From Bacteroides sp. (GTDB lineage Bacteria; Bacillota; Clostridia; Oscillospirales; Acutalibacteraceae), in assembly GCA_023665085.1 (NCBI GenBank), contig JAMPEQ010000013.1:1-64000 (forward strand): 64,000 nucleotides of DNA. The letters are read 5' to 3'. The first letter of the stretch is position 1, and every line of letters begins with the position of its first letter. Under the pieces are notes generated by a model that made no database searches, was not told the origin of the DNA, and worked only from the letters and a program-made list of their open reading frames with translations. Shown here piece by piece: positions 8,545-17,274 of the stretch. The position numbers were made by a program, and so were the translations under genes.

Positions 8545-9642
8545 ATGACTAAATTTATAAAAGGATTAGAACTGTGCTACGGCTTTTTCAATGAATGTGC
8601 AAAACCGATTATTGATAAATATTTTCCTAATTTGCAATATTCAGCAGGTTTAATCGGCTATGGCTCGGATGTTCTTGGTTATGATGACGAGGTATCTCGT
8701 GACCATATGTGGGGACCTCGTTTTTATATGTTCTTGAACGAAAATGATATAGATAAAAAGGATGAAATATTCAACAAGTTTGCAGAAAATCTACCATATG
8801 AGTATATGGGATATAGTGTAAATTTTACTGAGCCTGATCCAAATGACTGCGGTGTTCAGCACCCTCAGTTAATTGACAGCGGTAAAGTCAATCCATTGAT
8901 TTTCATTCAGACATTTGATGAGTTTCTTATTGATGAAATCGGTACTGCTGACTTAGATAATATTACACCATTAGATTGGCTTGCATTTTCAGAGCACAGA
9001 CTGTTGTCTTTAGTATCTGGTAAATTATTTGTAGACAAGCTGAATATCAAAGAACAAACAGATAAAATAAAATTTTATCCTGATGAGGTTAAACTGTATC
9101 TAATTGCATCACAATGGAATATAATTGCATCTGAACAAGCATTTGTTAAACGCTGTGGTGAGGTCAATGATGAAATCGGCTCACAAATCATTTGTGCAAG
9201 AATTGCCGAAAGATTGATTAGATTGTGTTTTTTGTATAAAGGTACATACGCACCATACAGCAAATGGTTTGGTACGGCTTTTAACAAGTTGGATATTGAT
9301 GAAAATATCAAAGCAAAAATCAATGTTGCATTAAAGGCAAGTGACTTAACAGAAAGAGAAAACAACCTTGTTGCAGCACAAGCACTTGTAGCAGATTTAC
9401 ATAATGCAAGTGGACTTACCGACAACGTTGATTATAGTGTTGAATCTTATTTTGGCAGGAATATAAAGGTAATTTTTGCTGATAAATTTGTCGATGCAAC
9501 TATTGAGAAATTAAAGGGCACAGTACTTGAAAATATACCACTCATAGGAACAATGAGCCAGTTTGGTGGATTGTCAGATTTCGCTGATGAGAAAGTTTAT
9601 TATGAGCAGATTAAGGATTTATATAAGGAGAGAGATAAGTAA
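8545..9642 (+). CDS. DUF4037 domain protein (nucleotidyltransferase-like)
   Basis: 365 aa. The N-terminus has GLIGYGSDVLGYDDEVSRDH, a degenerate nucleotidyltransferase GS-x-D-x-D stretch characteristic of DUF4037 proteins, and the C-terminal half is helical. ATG 8545 follows GAGGTGAATT, 3 nt after the acetyltransferase stop, so it is operonic. Reaction unknown; a nucleotidyltransferase modifying a small molecule or protein is the family-level expectation. Confidence 0.75.
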   Translation: MTKFIKGLELCYGFFNECAKPIIDKYFPNLQYSAGLIGYGSDVLGYDDEVSRDHMWGPRFYMFLNENDIDKKDEIFNKFAENLPYEYMGYSVNFTEPDPNDCGVQHPQLIDSGKVNPLIFIQTFDEFLIDEIGTADLDNITPLDWLAFSEHRLLSLVSGKLFVDKLNIKEQTDKIKFYPDEVKLYLIASQWNIIASEQAFVKRCGEVNDEIGSQIICARIAERLIRLCFLYKGTYAPYSKWFGTAFNKLDIDENIKAKINVALKASDLTERENNLVAAQALVADLHNASGLTDNVDYSVESYFGRNIKVIFADKFVDATIEKLKGTVLENIPLIGTMSQFGGLSDFADEKVYYEQIKDLYKERDK

Positions 9643-9645
9643 AAA

Positions 9646-9999
9646 ATGATTTTGCATTGTATGAAAGACAAAGAATGGAATAAAGTTAAAAATAAGAAAT
9701 TCTTTGGTAAAAAGGATTTGAAAAAATTTGGATTTATCCATTGTTCCACGATTGAATATTTTTGGAGAGTAGCTCCGAATTTTAGAGATGTAAAAGAGCC
9801 TTTAGTTTTAATTTGTATTGACGAGGATAAATTAATAGCAGAAATAAAATATGAGGATAGTGATAATGTTGGAAGATATTATCCTCATATTTATGGCGAA
9901 ATCAATATAGATTCAGTTGTTCAGGTGTTACCATTTTTAAGAGATGATAATGGTAATTATATTAAGAATTCTGAATTTGATAATATTGAAGAGAAATGA
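9646..9999 (+). CDS. DUF952 family protein
   Basis: 117 aa with the DUF952 pattern: GFIHCSTIEYFWRVAPNF, then PLVLICIDEDKL, then YYPHIYGEIN. The fold is ADP-ribosyltransferase-like in related families, but no activity is established. It begins 3 nt after the DUF4037 stop and ends at the bidirectional terminator, so it closes the operon that started with the VbhA-like/Fic pair. Confidence 0.8.
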   Translation: MILHCMKDKEWNKVKNKKFFGKKDLKKFGFIHCSTIEYFWRVAPNFRDVKEPLVLICIDEDKLIAEIKYEDSDNVGRYYPHIYGEINIDSVVQVLPFLRDDNGNYIKNSEFDNIEEK

Positions 10000-10034
10000 T
10001 AATAGGCAGGCTTTAAACCCTGCCTATTATCATT
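9996..10034. terminator. Bidirectional rho-independent terminator
   Basis: Perfect long stem ATGATAATAGGCAGG / CCTGCCTATTATCAT with a 7-9 nt loop. It is shared by convergent genes: DUF952 on the plus strand and TnpV on the minus strand. Confidence 0.85.
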
Positions 10035-10401
10035 ATCTATAAATTATTTCACTATAAACAATTTCTCTTGCTTGATTTGCGATATTGTTCATAGCTCCAA
10101 CCCAAGCAAGCATATCATTTGCTTTAAGTTCTTCAGTTATGCCTTGATTTTCAACAAATTGCTTGACAAGTGTGTTATATATTTCTGTTGCCTGAACATC
10201 AATATTGTGTAGATATGAATTGAGTTTACCTGTTGTTAGTAGGGTAGTGTAACGGCTTTTCTTGTACTCTTTTAAATAATCTGCATGTCTTTGTCCCCAC
10301 ATACCTATATCGTAATTTGTATCAGTTGACACTAATGCAGGAACTTTAACATCTCCAACTTCAACATAGCTTCCGTTTAATTCTTCATATAATGATTTCA
10401 T
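10033..10401 (-). CDS. TnpV family transposon-encoded protein
   Basis: Matches the TnpV pattern of gut Clostridia elements: a short strand-rich N-terminus, then GMWGQRHADYLKEYKKSRYTTLLTTGKLNSYL (given here only by its ends, GMWGQRH and GKLNSYL). Function is unknown; it is usually an accessory gene of transposons. ATG 10401 is 8 nt after GGAGG; the longer TTG start overlaps that site. It is isolated here, far from a recombinase, so it is probably a leftover of an older element. Confidence 0.75.
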   Translation of the reverse strand: MKSLYEELNGSYVEVGDVKVPALVSTDTNYDIGMWGQRHADYLKEYKKSRYTTLLTTGKLNSYLHNIDVQATEIYNTLVKQFVENQGITEELKANDMLAWVGAMNNIANQAREIVYSEIIYR

Positions 10402-10456
10402 TGCATTTTCCTCCAATATTAAAACGATCTTTATCTTATTGTTGTAAAATGCAAAA

Positions 10457-10503
10457 TGCCGTAGCGATTGTTTTTACTTAATTTCAAAACCTTCGTTACG
10501 GCA
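10457..10503 (-). terminator. Probable terminator of the flavin-binding gene
   Basis: Inverted arms TGCCGTAGCGA / TCGTTACGGCA with one wobble, 39 nt after the stop at 10542 in the minus direction. The following bases include ATTTTGCATTTT, a weak U tract. Confidence 0.55.
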
Positions 10504-10541
10504 CCTCAGCTAAAAAGTGTTCCGTTTTTTGTTTGGCATAC

Positions 10542-11030
10542 TTATTCTTTTGGTACAAGCTCTATGCACTGTTTGCCCGTTATATGCTCGATATTCAGCG
10601 CTAATATACAAGTCTTTTCTAAAAATTTTTCGATTTCTTCCTTTCTTGCATCTAAAGAAACTGCAGGTGAGTATTTTTCAGACAATAAATTTAATACATT
10701 TATTTTATCTTCTTTTTTATCAAGAATTTTAATTTTGCCAAAGCAGATTACACTTTTAAAAAGTGTAGTGAATTTTTCAGGCAGAACATTATCCTCATAG
10801 ATAACGCAGAATGAACATTTGTCATTGTTTTTTATTGCGTCAAGCTTATGTCCATCTAATGCACAATGAAAGTATATGTATTCATTATCATAAACATAGC
10901 TGAGCGGAACTGCGTATGGATAGTTATTATCGCCATGTAAAGCAAGTACACCTGATGTGCCTTTAATCAGTATTTTATTTGTCTCTTCAAGAGATAGCTC
11001 CTGTTTAAATCTCCGCATTTTTCTGAACAT
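10542..11030 (-). CDS. Pyridoxamine 5'-phosphate oxidase-like flavin-binding protein (NimA-type)
   Basis: 162 aa split-barrel flavoprotein. It begins MRRFKQELS, then GTSGVLALHGDNNYPYAVPLSY (ends GTSGVLAL and PYAVPLSY), then YFHCALDGHKLDAI, the hallmark of the NimA/5-nitroimidazole reductase-like group. These bind FMN and often reduce small nitro compounds. ATG 11030 is preceded by AAAAGGAGTAAAACA. Co-directional with the phosphoesterase upstream, 21 nt apart, so probably one transcript. Confidence 0.8.
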   Translation of the reverse strand: MFRKMRRFKQELSLEETNKILIKGTSGVLALHGDNNYPYAVPLSYVYDNEYIYFHCALDGHKLDAIKNNDKCSFCVIYEDNVLPEKFTTLFKSVICFGKIKILDKKEDKINVLNLLSEKYSPAVSLDARKEEIEKFLEKTCILALNIEHITGKQCIELVPKE

Positions 11031-11050
11031 TGTTTTACTCCTTTTTATTT

Positions 11051-12142
11051 TTATTTGAAAAAGAAAAATAATAAAATTATTATAATTGCAATTATTCCGA
11101 TTGAAGCAAAGAATTTTACTGCTCTTGTAACAGCGTCAAATAAATTTGTTGGCATAATCTGATAAAAAGCATAATGCAACGGCTCATCAAGCTTTTCTCC
11201 GACAAGCTGTCTGTAGCGTAAATCATATGTGCCGAAGCTGCCATCCTTTTTCAGCTCAATTATTCTTACTCCTCGATTCTTGCCAGGACCGTAGACATGG
11301 AAGCCTGCACCTTGTGTATATCCCAAATCAATACCGTCAACCTTGCCATTGAAGGAGTTGTTATGATCATGACCAAAGTAAACACCAAGCACTTCTCCTT
11401 TTTCTTTGAATGCATCAAATTCTCCGCTGTTTTCCTGTGGATCAGCAGGGGATTCCTTCATGAATCCTCCTTTGTTTACTTTATCAGAATTAAGTATATA
11501 AAATTTTTTTGCATGTGATCTGAATCCTCTTACAGCACCTCTTGTGTTTTTCTTAACCTCAGTAAGAAGCTCAAAAATTTCACAAAGAGGTATGTGCTGA
11601 ATTACTATTGACGGAATAAGTCTGCCGTATTTTTCTTCGTAGCTGTCTCTGGTTTTTCTATACCAGTCAATCTGGTTTTTATGAACATTATCGTAGCCTA
11701 TGTCAAGGCTTGTATTGCTGTCGATCAGATAAAGGAGATACTTTAACTCTCCGTCTGCAGATATTTCAATTACATGGTTTGCACATCCGTCAATACCTTC
11801 AGTGTCTTTACCGATAAATCCGTCAAGCTCTTTATATATTTCAAACTGCTCTTTGTTGCTTAAACCAACCTGTCTGTCATGATTGCCAAAGCATACTGTG
11901 AAGGGAATGTTTCTGGATCTGACAGGAGCAGTAAGCTGGGATAAGACGCTTTTTACTTTGTCTCTTTTTCCGTGAAACTGACTTTTATTCCAAATCTGAT
12001 CACCCGAATATACAACAAGGTCGGGATTTTCCTGTTCAAGAGCAGCAGTTATCAGCTTTATTGTATCAGGACTTACTTTTGCACCCTCTTGTGTGTCGGC
12101 AATCTGCATTATTTTAAAAGTGTTATTCTTAAATTCAAGCAT
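11051..12142 (-). CDS. Calcineurin-like metallophosphoesterase with a C-terminal membrane anchor
   Basis: Metal-dependent phosphohydrolase motifs in order: MQIADTQ (D-x-H/Q), YSGDQIW (GDxx), FGNHDRQ (GNHD), and later VIQHIPL and YFGHDHNN (GHxH). The last 25 residues are a single hydrophobic helix (FFASIGIIAIIIILLFFFF), unusual for the soluble family members and suggesting membrane attachment by the tail. Substrate unknown. ATG 12142 follows AGAGGTAAGTT. Confidence 0.85.
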   Translation of the reverse strand: MLEFKNNTFKIMQIADTQEGAKVSPDTIKLITAALEQENPDLVVYSGDQIWNKSQFHGKRDKVKSVLSQLTAPVRSRNIPFTVCFGNHDRQVGLSNKEQFEIYKELDGFIGKDTEGIDGCANHVIEISADGELKYLLYLIDSNTSLDIGYDNVHKNQIDWYRKTRDSYEEKYGRLIPSIVIQHIPLCEIFELLTEVKKNTRGAVRGFRSHAKKFYILNSDKVNKGGFMKESPADPQENSGEFDAFKEKGEVLGVYFGHDHNNSFNGKVDGIDLGYTQGAGFHVYGPGKNRGVRIIELKKDGSFGTYDLRYRQLVGEKLDEPLHYAFYQIMPTNLFDAVTRAVKFFASIGIIAIIIILLFFFFK

Positions 12143-12233
12143 ATAACTTACCTCTTATTGTTCATTATTTTTGATTTTATCATATATTTTACTTGACTGC
12201 AACTTTTTAAGTATCTATAATATTAATATATTT

Positions 12234-12310
12234 CTGCCTGTAGCATAATAGGCTAATGCAACAGATTCCGATTCTGTAGACTGGGGGTTCAAGTCCCTTC
12301 AGGCAGACCA
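12234..12310 (+). tRNA. tRNA-Arg (anticodon CCG)
   Basis: Complete cloverleaf: acceptor CTGCCTG/CAGGCAG, D stem GCAT/ATGC, anticodon arm ACAGA-TTCCGAT-TCTGT giving anticodon CCG, T arm GGGGG-TTCAAGT-CCCTT with two G-U pairs, and an encoded 3' CCA. 77 nt. It reads the CGG arginine codon. The first pair is C1-G72, a little unusual. Confidence 0.9.
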
Positions 12311-12386
12311 TCATGAGTGGATATTTTAGATGTCCACTCTGTTTTTATATAAATTGTCAAAATGATTTTTTTAGTAGGTATGTATT

Positions 12387-12920
12387 ATGATAAAAATTAT
12401 GTTTGTTTGTCACGGTAATATTTGCCGTTCACCGATGGCTGAGTTTATATTTAAAGATATGCTTAAAAAGCAGGGGATAGATAGTTTCTTTATCGTATCA
12501 TCATCTGCAACAAGTACGGAAGAGATATTTAATGGTGTCGGCAATCCTGTTTATCCACCTGCCAAAAGAGAACTTGCTAAGCATGGTTTATTGTGTAATG
12601 ATAAAAGAGCAGTTAAGATGCAGAAGAGTGATTATGATAAATATGATTATTTTATCGGTATGGACAGTGAAAATATCAGAAATATGAACTTTATTTTTGA
12701 TGGAGATAAGGATAACAAAATCAGCAAACTGATGGATTATACTGACTGTGGAGGTGATGTTGCAGATCCATGGTATTCAAGACGTTTTGATATTGCCTAT
12801 CGCGACATTTATGAAGGCTGTGCAGGCTTGATTGAGAAATTATGTGATAAAGAATTTGATTTAAAATACAAAAGCAGTAATCTTATAGATAGGAGTATTC
12901 CATATAATAATGCGGTGTGA
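12387..12920 (+). CDS. Low-molecular-weight protein tyrosine phosphatase
   Basis: The P-loop CHGNICRSPMAE at residues 8-19 carries the catalytic Cys and Arg. The second catalytic aspartate is in DVADPWYSRRFD near residue 135. These enzymes remove phosphate from tyrosine, or arginine in some Gram-positives. At 177 aa it is slightly longer than the usual 150-160 because of a charged C-terminal tail. The gene overlaps the next ATG by 11 nt, so the phosphatase and acetyltransferase are coupled. Confidence 0.9.
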   Translation: MIKIMFVCHGNICRSPMAEFIFKDMLKKQGIDSFFIVSSSATSTEEIFNGVGNPVYPPAKRELAKHGLLCNDKRAVKMQKSDYDKYDYFIGMDSENIRNMNFIFDGDKDNKISKLMDYTDCGGDVADPWYSRRFDIAYRDIYEGCAGLIEKLCDKEFDLKYKSSNLIDRSIPYNNAV

Positions 12921-13428
12921 TTGTTTTCATAAGATAGACTATTCTTCAGATAATGTTGATATCAGAAATTATTGTCAGGGAGATGAGATATTGTGGGCAG
13001 AAATTGAGACTGCAATAGGTGATTTTGAAAGCACAGAGAATGCGTTAGAATATTTTAACTTACATTATAAAACAGATGACATATTTGAACGGTGCTTTTT
13101 TGCGAAGTGTGAAAATAAAATTGTAGGAACCTGTATTGCATGGTATGATTTTAAGGATAATAAAAAAATATCATCATTGCATTGGATGGCGGTATTGCCC
13201 GGTTATCAGGGCAGAGGAATAGGCAAAAAATTATTGAATTCTGTTATGCAGTTTTACAACAGCAATGATTTAATGCCTGTTTATCTGCATACTCAGCCAT
13301 GGAGCTATAAGGCTGTGGGATTATATCTTTCAGCAGGTTTTGAGTTTCAGCAAAGTGATACTTTTGCTAATTATAAAAATGAGTATAATGATGCGATAGA
13401 GATACTAAAAAACTATATGATATTATAA
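12910..13428 (+). CDS. GNAT-family N-acetyltransferase
   Basis: Acetyl-CoA-binding motif LPGYQGRGIGKKLL (Q-x-x-G-x-G/A) near residue 98, preceded by the core strand SLHWMAV and followed by YLSAGFEF. 172 aa, complete single-domain length. It starts inside the end of the phosphatase gene in another frame and ends at a strong terminator. Substrate unknown. Confidence 0.85.
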   Translation: MRCDCFHKIDYSSDNVDIRNYCQGDEILWAEIETAIGDFESTENALEYFNLHYKTDDIFERCFFAKCENKIVGTCIAWYDFKDNKKISSLHWMAVLPGYQGRGIGKKLLNSVMQFYNSNDLMPVYLHTQPWSYKAVGLYLSAGFEFQQSDTFANYKNEYNDAIEILKNYMIL

Positions 13429-13430
13429 TG

Positions 13431-13458
13431 AAAGGTGCGGACCTATGTCTGCACCTTT
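13431..13458 (+). terminator. Rho-independent terminator after the acetyltransferase gene
   Basis: Perfect 8-bp stem AAAGGTGC / GCACCTTT, 3 nt after the stop codon. It also lies at the end of the convergent 62-aa gene. Confidence 0.75.
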
Positions 13459-13459
13459 G

Positions 13460-13648
13460 TTAACCTGTAAATGAATTATTTGATAAATTATTTACTAAGT
13501 TTCGCATTTCTTCTCTTGAATTAATTTCGTGAGTTTTTTTTATTATTGCTTCTTTTTCTTCTTTACTCATTGCCTCAAATCGTTTTAATGCAGTTTCATT
13601 TTGTGCTAAATTCATGACAAAGCTCAGCGGCAGTTCTTTTCCGTTCAT
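13460..13648 (-). CDS. Small conserved-looking protein, 62 aa
   Basis: Helical protein with FVMNLAQNETALKRF, then MSKEEKEAIIKKTHEINSREEM (shown by its ends MSKEEKEAII and INSREEM), then a terminal NNLSN. Similar short proteins are common in Clostridia, but I know of no function. The ATG has GAGGTGATTTC in front. It faces the acetyltransferase gene across a shared terminator. Confidence 0.7.
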   Translation of the reverse strand: MNGKELPLSFVMNLAQNETALKRFEAMSKEEKEAIIKKTHEINSREEMRNLVNNLSNNSFTG

Positions 13649-13803
13649 GAAATCACCTCATTATAAGTGTTCCTATAATTCAGTGATTTATAAAAAATTT
13701 ATTTTGAGTTAAAGCTCTTATAAGAATTCTTTTGATGCTTCTTAATTCGAAGAATATATTATAATTTATACAATGTGCTTAACATGGCAGTTTAAATAAA
13801 AAA

Positions 13804-13831
13804 TAGGCGGATGAAAAATGTCATACGCCTA
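13804..13831 (-). terminator. Terminator downstream of the cotJC 3' end
   Basis: Stem TAGGCGGATGA / TCATACGCCTA with one mismatch, 21 nt beyond the cotJC stop in the minus direction. It marks the original 3' end of that transcript. Confidence 0.65.
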
Positions 13832-13851
13832 AGGTAGATTATTTATAATAT

Positions 13852-13929
13852 TTAAATATCAAAAGATGGATTGGTCATATAGAAGTTTTTGCTGTCGAGC
13901 TTATCAGTTACCAATCTAAGACCTTCCGC
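13852..13929 (-). pseudogene. cotJC: cotJC, 3' fragment (C-terminus)
   Basis: On the minus strand the sequence ends LRLVTDKLDSKNFYMTNPSF, D, I, stop (TTA at 13852-13854). This is the typical end of CotJC, the manganese-catalase-like spore coat protein (family ends such as KNYYAFNPSFD). It is separated from the middle of the gene by element A. Two in-frame joins to the middle fragment at about 40897 are possible: through a shared AGA at 13919-13921, or through a shared TA at 13930-13931. Too short to be called as a gene on its own. Confidence 0.85.
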
Positions 13930-13996
13930 TAAACAATAAACTTGTAAACTTTTCTTTTAATTTTGGTGCAGAGTATAATCCCTGCACTATTTTGTT

Positions 13997-15496
13997 TTAT
14001 ATGTTCCAAATAATATCAATTTTATCACTTGTTGCATAGATTTTTTTGATTACTGCGTTTGCAAGTTCTCGTTTGCGTTCAAATGGCAGAGTGTCGAATT
14101 TGTCAAAATCACAGATTATTTTTTCATTAACCGAATATCTGCTTTCGCTTAAACGATGAATTTCAGCCTGAATCTGCAGTTTTTCGCTGTGCAGTTTTTC
14201 AACATTATCATTGATATATGCTATAACGATTTCGCTTGCACCTGCAACATTTTTAACAGTTTCGTTTATCTCATTTTCTATTGCAGTAAGCCTTGCTTTC
14301 AGCTCCTCAGTTTTAGGGTTTATAGCAGTTACTCCTGCAAGTTCAAACTCCTTGAAGTCAGCAAGTTTTGCTTTGATTTTCTGTAAAATCAGATTTTCAA
14401 ACTCATCTGCGTGAATCGTTCCGCAGCCACAGCATAAATTGTCATTCATCTTGTGAGAGCAGAGAAAATAACTGATATTTTTCTTAACATAATTCTTTCG
14501 CACAAGTGCGTAACCACATTCACCACACTTGATAAGTCCGGCAAGCCAGGTGTTTTTAGCCTTTGGATTGCGTTTAATTTGTTGCTGGTCGAGTGCCCGT
14601 TCTCTGCACCTTATCCACAAATCAGAGTCTATAAAACCCTCGTGTGGTGCAATCACCAGAATTGCATTAGACAAGTCCGTCTGCTTCCTCGTGTTCTTGC
14701 TGCCTGTGTAAAGATAACAGCCGTTTGTGCCGATAAAATCCTCAGGCGGATTGATTATCTTAACACCCTTTGATTTGAAAAAGTTATACAGATTTATATC
14801 TGCTCTCACATAAACAGGATTCTTAATGAAATCTTGAATCCTCGCCCTTGTAACTGTTCGGTTTCGTCTGCATTCAGACGGCATATCACGCACCGCTTTT
14901 GCAATGTCCTCATTTGAATAATTCACATCTGCATACATTTCAAATACCTTTTTGACAAGTTCAACCTCTTCCGGTATCTGCTCATACATAGATGTTTTGA
15001 TTCCGTCAGTCGTCAGGTCAATTTTCTTAAAGCCGACAGGCACAGGTCCGCCCATATAAAAGCCTTTCTGACTGCGTGAAATATAGTTGTCCTTAACCCT
15101 CTGCTGTGTCGTTTCACGCTCAAGTTGGGCGAAGGTAATGCAAATATTCAGCATCGCCCTGCCCATAGGCGTGCTTGTGTCAAACTTTTCTGTAGCCGAT
15201 GAAAATTCAACACCAAGCTTACCGAAAGTATCCATCATATTTGAGAAATCAAGGATACTTCTGCTGATTCTATCGAGTTTGTAAACGATAACTTTTGTTA
15301 TACTTTTTCGCTCTGATTTGATGTCCTGCATCATTTTTTGAAACTCAGGACGGTTTGTGTTTTTACCGCTGAAGCCTTTGTCCTTGTATATTAAAAATGC
15401 CTCACCTCTTGCCTCGTAGATGCACATTTCAATCTGTGATTCGATTGAAATGCTGTCCTCTTTTTCTACTGATTGCCGAGCATAAATTGCGATCAT
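13997..15496 (-). CDS. Large serine recombinase of element A
   Basis: Integrase/excisionase, 499 aa. The resolvase domain has IAIYARQSVEKED with catalytic Ser9, then YKDKGFSGKNTNRPEF and KVIVYKLDRISRSILDF. The recombinase domain follows from about residue 150 (GFYMGGPVPVGF). A zinc ribbon (IKCGECGYALV ... CSHKM..CCGCG) lies near residue 320-370, then a coiled coil. The ATG is preceded by GAGGTAACTT. It lies next to the left attachment site, which cuts cotJC. Confidence 0.92.
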   Translation of the reverse strand: MIAIYARQSVEKEDSISIESQIEMCIYEARGEAFLIYKDKGFSGKNTNRPEFQKMMQDIKSERKSITKVIVYKLDRISRSILDFSNMMDTFGKLGVEFSSATEKFDTSTPMGRAMLNICITFAQLERETTQQRVKDNYISRSQKGFYMGGPVPVGFKKIDLTTDGIKTSMYEQIPEEVELVKKVFEMYADVNYSNEDIAKAVRDMPSECRRNRTVTRARIQDFIKNPVYVRADINLYNFFKSKGVKIINPPEDFIGTNGCYLYTGSKNTRKQTDLSNAILVIAPHEGFIDSDLWIRCRERALDQQQIKRNPKAKNTWLAGLIKCGECGYALVRKNYVKKNISYFLCSHKMNDNLCCGCGTIHADEFENLILQKIKAKLADFKEFELAGVTAINPKTEELKARLTAIENEINETVKNVAGASEIVIAYINDNVEKLHSEKLQIQAEIHRLSESRYSVNEKIICDFDKFDTLPFERKRELANAVIKKIYATSDKIDIIWNI

Positions 15497-15571
15497 AAAT
15501 AAGTTACCTCATTCTCATTCCTGACCGATAACTCAACATCAGCATATACGAAACAATCTAAAAAGTCCAGA

Positions 15572-15769
15572 TTATATAGCATTTTTACCGAAAACCTTTG
15601 CTAAAATATTTTTAACATTCATTCGGTTTAATTCAATCTCGTCTTTGGTGAGGTTGGGGGAGTATTCGTTCACTATGGCCTTGCCCTTGCCGAAATTAAT
15701 CTCATAGCTTTCGGTTAAATTTTCAGTGATAACAGGTCTATCCACAGTCAAACATCTCCTCATACTCAT
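15572..15769 (-). CDS. Small protein between relaxase and recombinase, 57-65 aa
   Basis: Unrecognised. Contains VDRPVITENLTESYEINFGKG (ends VDRPVIT and INFGKG), then DEIELNRMNVKNILAKVFG. The first ATG has no ribosome site, while a GGAG inside the first codons points to TTG or GTG around 15743-15751. Position just upstream of the LSR gene is where a recombination directionality factor or small regulator may be found, but nothing in the sequence proves it. Confidence 0.55.
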   Translation of the reverse strand: MSMRRCLTVDRPVITENLTESYEINFGKGKAIVNEYSPNLTKDEIELNRMNVKNILAKVFGKNAI

Positions 15770-15918
15770 TTATATTATATTTATATTATAAGGACAAGGT
15801 TCAGTATTCAGCTTTGTAAAAATGCGTGGTATAAAACCACCGGCTAATTATTTTTCTGTATCACACTCCTAACTTATAAAAATTTCTTTCATAATAAATT
15901 TATTTAGCATAATGCCTC

Positions 15919-17274
15919 CTACATAGTTAATTGATTATAATAATCTTCATACTCCTCATAACCATCAGATTTCTGACCATGAGCAAGTCTTTTCTCAATT
16001 TCTTTTTGAGATAATTTGATTCGTTTTCTGTGATAACGAGTTTGATTATCGATCATTTTAAATAAATCTCCAGCAAAATAGAGAGTATCTGAAAAAACAC
16101 TTGAATGCCTATCATCGTTCCAAAGAATATCGGAATCCATTTCTTTTTCAGTTTGTCCAACAGATTGGTCATCTCTTTTTCTGCCGAAAGCATACTCTCG
16201 TTCATCTTCCCAACCTGTTCGTTCAGCATCGTTTCCTGATTCTTCAGTTCTTTCTGAATCGTGTTCTCCTGTTCCGAAATTCTCTTTTTCAGTTGAAGAA
16301 TTATTTGTGCTGAATAGTGATTGATTGTATCTTCGTTCACTTGATTCTCCGAGATTTGATTCAACTGTTGATTCTGATTTCTGTTCAGTTCTATCAGTGC
16401 TTTCCAGTAATCGCTCTCCACGATTGTCACCTGTGATGCCTGTTCCATTTTCGCTATCATATCGTTGGCTGTAGCTTTCTGCGGTGCATTTCTCTGTTTC
16501 AATTCTTCGTAATTCAAACTCAAGTTCCATTTTCTCCTTTCTGTATTTGTCTTGGTGTAATTTAATATCACGGCATTTCATTCCGTTCGGACAGATGTAA
16601 GTGATATATTTTCTTGCATCTGTCCATAAAACTTCATAGCCGTTCTTTTTCATTTCATCAATGAATTCTTTCTTTGTTTTGCACTTTTTCATTGCAGTAT
16701 CAATAGTAAACATCAAAGCAAATTTCCAGCTTTCACCCTTCATTGCCATACGATATTCTCCATCTGATAAGCGTTTTTCTTTTGTTTTTGTATATGGCTT
16801 TAAAGGCACAACATCATACTTTGCACATATTTCATCATTGAGTTTTCTCAAAGATTTCAATGTGTTCGGGTTCTGCCTTAACTTTTTTCCTGTTTCAAAA
16901 CTGACTGAATTGATAATGAAATGCGTGTGTATGTGATTTCTGTCGCAATGTGTTGTAACCAACACCTCGTGACCTTGCCACGCTTTCTCTGCAAACTCCA
17001 ATGCAATCTTGTGTGCTTTATCATAATTAACATTGTTTTTCGGTGAGAATGATTGAACATACTGATAAAAATATCTGCCACTATTTGCATTGTTAGCAAT
17101 CTTGGTTGTCATAAATTCTTTGTAAGCATTCAAGCCGTTGCAATTAATTCCAGAAACATATCTTTGTCCTGTTTGTACATCAACTGTTTTATATTTCTGT
17201 AAACAGTAGTCAATTGAGCCTTTCATCGCACTTGGATTTTGCTTTTCGTTTTTAATGAACTTGACTATTGGCAT
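15919..17274 (-). CDS. mobA: Relaxase MobA (MOBP-type) of element A
   Basis: Transfer initiation nuclease. The catalytic N-terminus has GSIDYCLQKYKT, a YFYQYVQSF region and the metal-binding HCDRNHIHTHFIINSVSF. It ends after about residue 260 in a hydrophilic, Glu/Ser/Arg-rich tail of very biased composition (ESTDRTEQKSESTVE). That bias is explained by a second gene read in another frame of the same DNA (16053-16523). The ATG overlaps the mobC stop by 23 nt. Confidence 0.9.
   Translation of the reverse strand: MPIVKFIKNEKQNPSAMKGSIDYCLQKYKTVDVQTGQRYVSGINCNGLNAYKEFMTTKIANNANSGRYFYQYVQSFSPKNNVNYDKAHKIALEFAEKAWQGHEVLVTTHCDRNHIHTHFIINSVSFETGKKLRQNPNTLKSLRKLNDEICAKYDVVPLKPYTKTKEKRLSDGEYRMAMKGESWKFALMFTIDTAMKKCKTKKEFIDEMKKNGYEVLWTDARKYITYICPNGMKCRDIKLHQDKYRKEKMELEFELRRIETEKCTAESYSQRYDSENGTGITGDNRGERLLESTDRTEQKSESTVESNLGESSERRYNQSLFSTNNSSTEKENFGTGEHDSERTEESGNDAERTGWEDEREYAFGRKRDDQSVGQTEKEMDSDILWNDDRHSSVFSDTLYFAGDLFKMIDNQTRYHRKRIKLSQKEIEKRLAHGQKSDGYEEYEDYYNQLTM
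16053..16523 (-). CDS. MobB-like protein encoded inside mobA in another reading frame
   Basis: 156 aa from TTG 16523, 10 nt after AAAGGAG. It looks like a real protein rather than a shadow: SLNYEELKQRNAPQKATAND, then a long coiled coil (ISEQENTIQKELKNQETMLN), and a clean C-terminal membrane helix (WIPIFFGTMIGIQVFFQILS). ColE1-type plasmids have the same arrangement, with a membrane-anchored MobB overlapping the 3' part of mobA, and MobB helps attach the relaxosome to the transfer channel. The overlap covers the low-complexity tail of MobA. Confidence 0.75.
   Translation of the reverse strand: MSLNYEELKQRNAPQKATANDMIAKMEQASQVTIVESDYWKALIELNRNQNQQLNQISENQVNEDTINHYSAQIILQLKKRISEQENTIQKELKNQETMLNEQVGKMNESMLSAEKEMTNLLDKLKKKWIPIFFGTMIGIQVFFQILSILLEIYLK

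Noticed and set aside
16661-16936. Plus-strand 91-codon frame over mobA
   Set aside because: Hydrophobic shadow of a minus-strand gene; unlike the 16053-16523 frame it lacks a ribosome site and domain structure.
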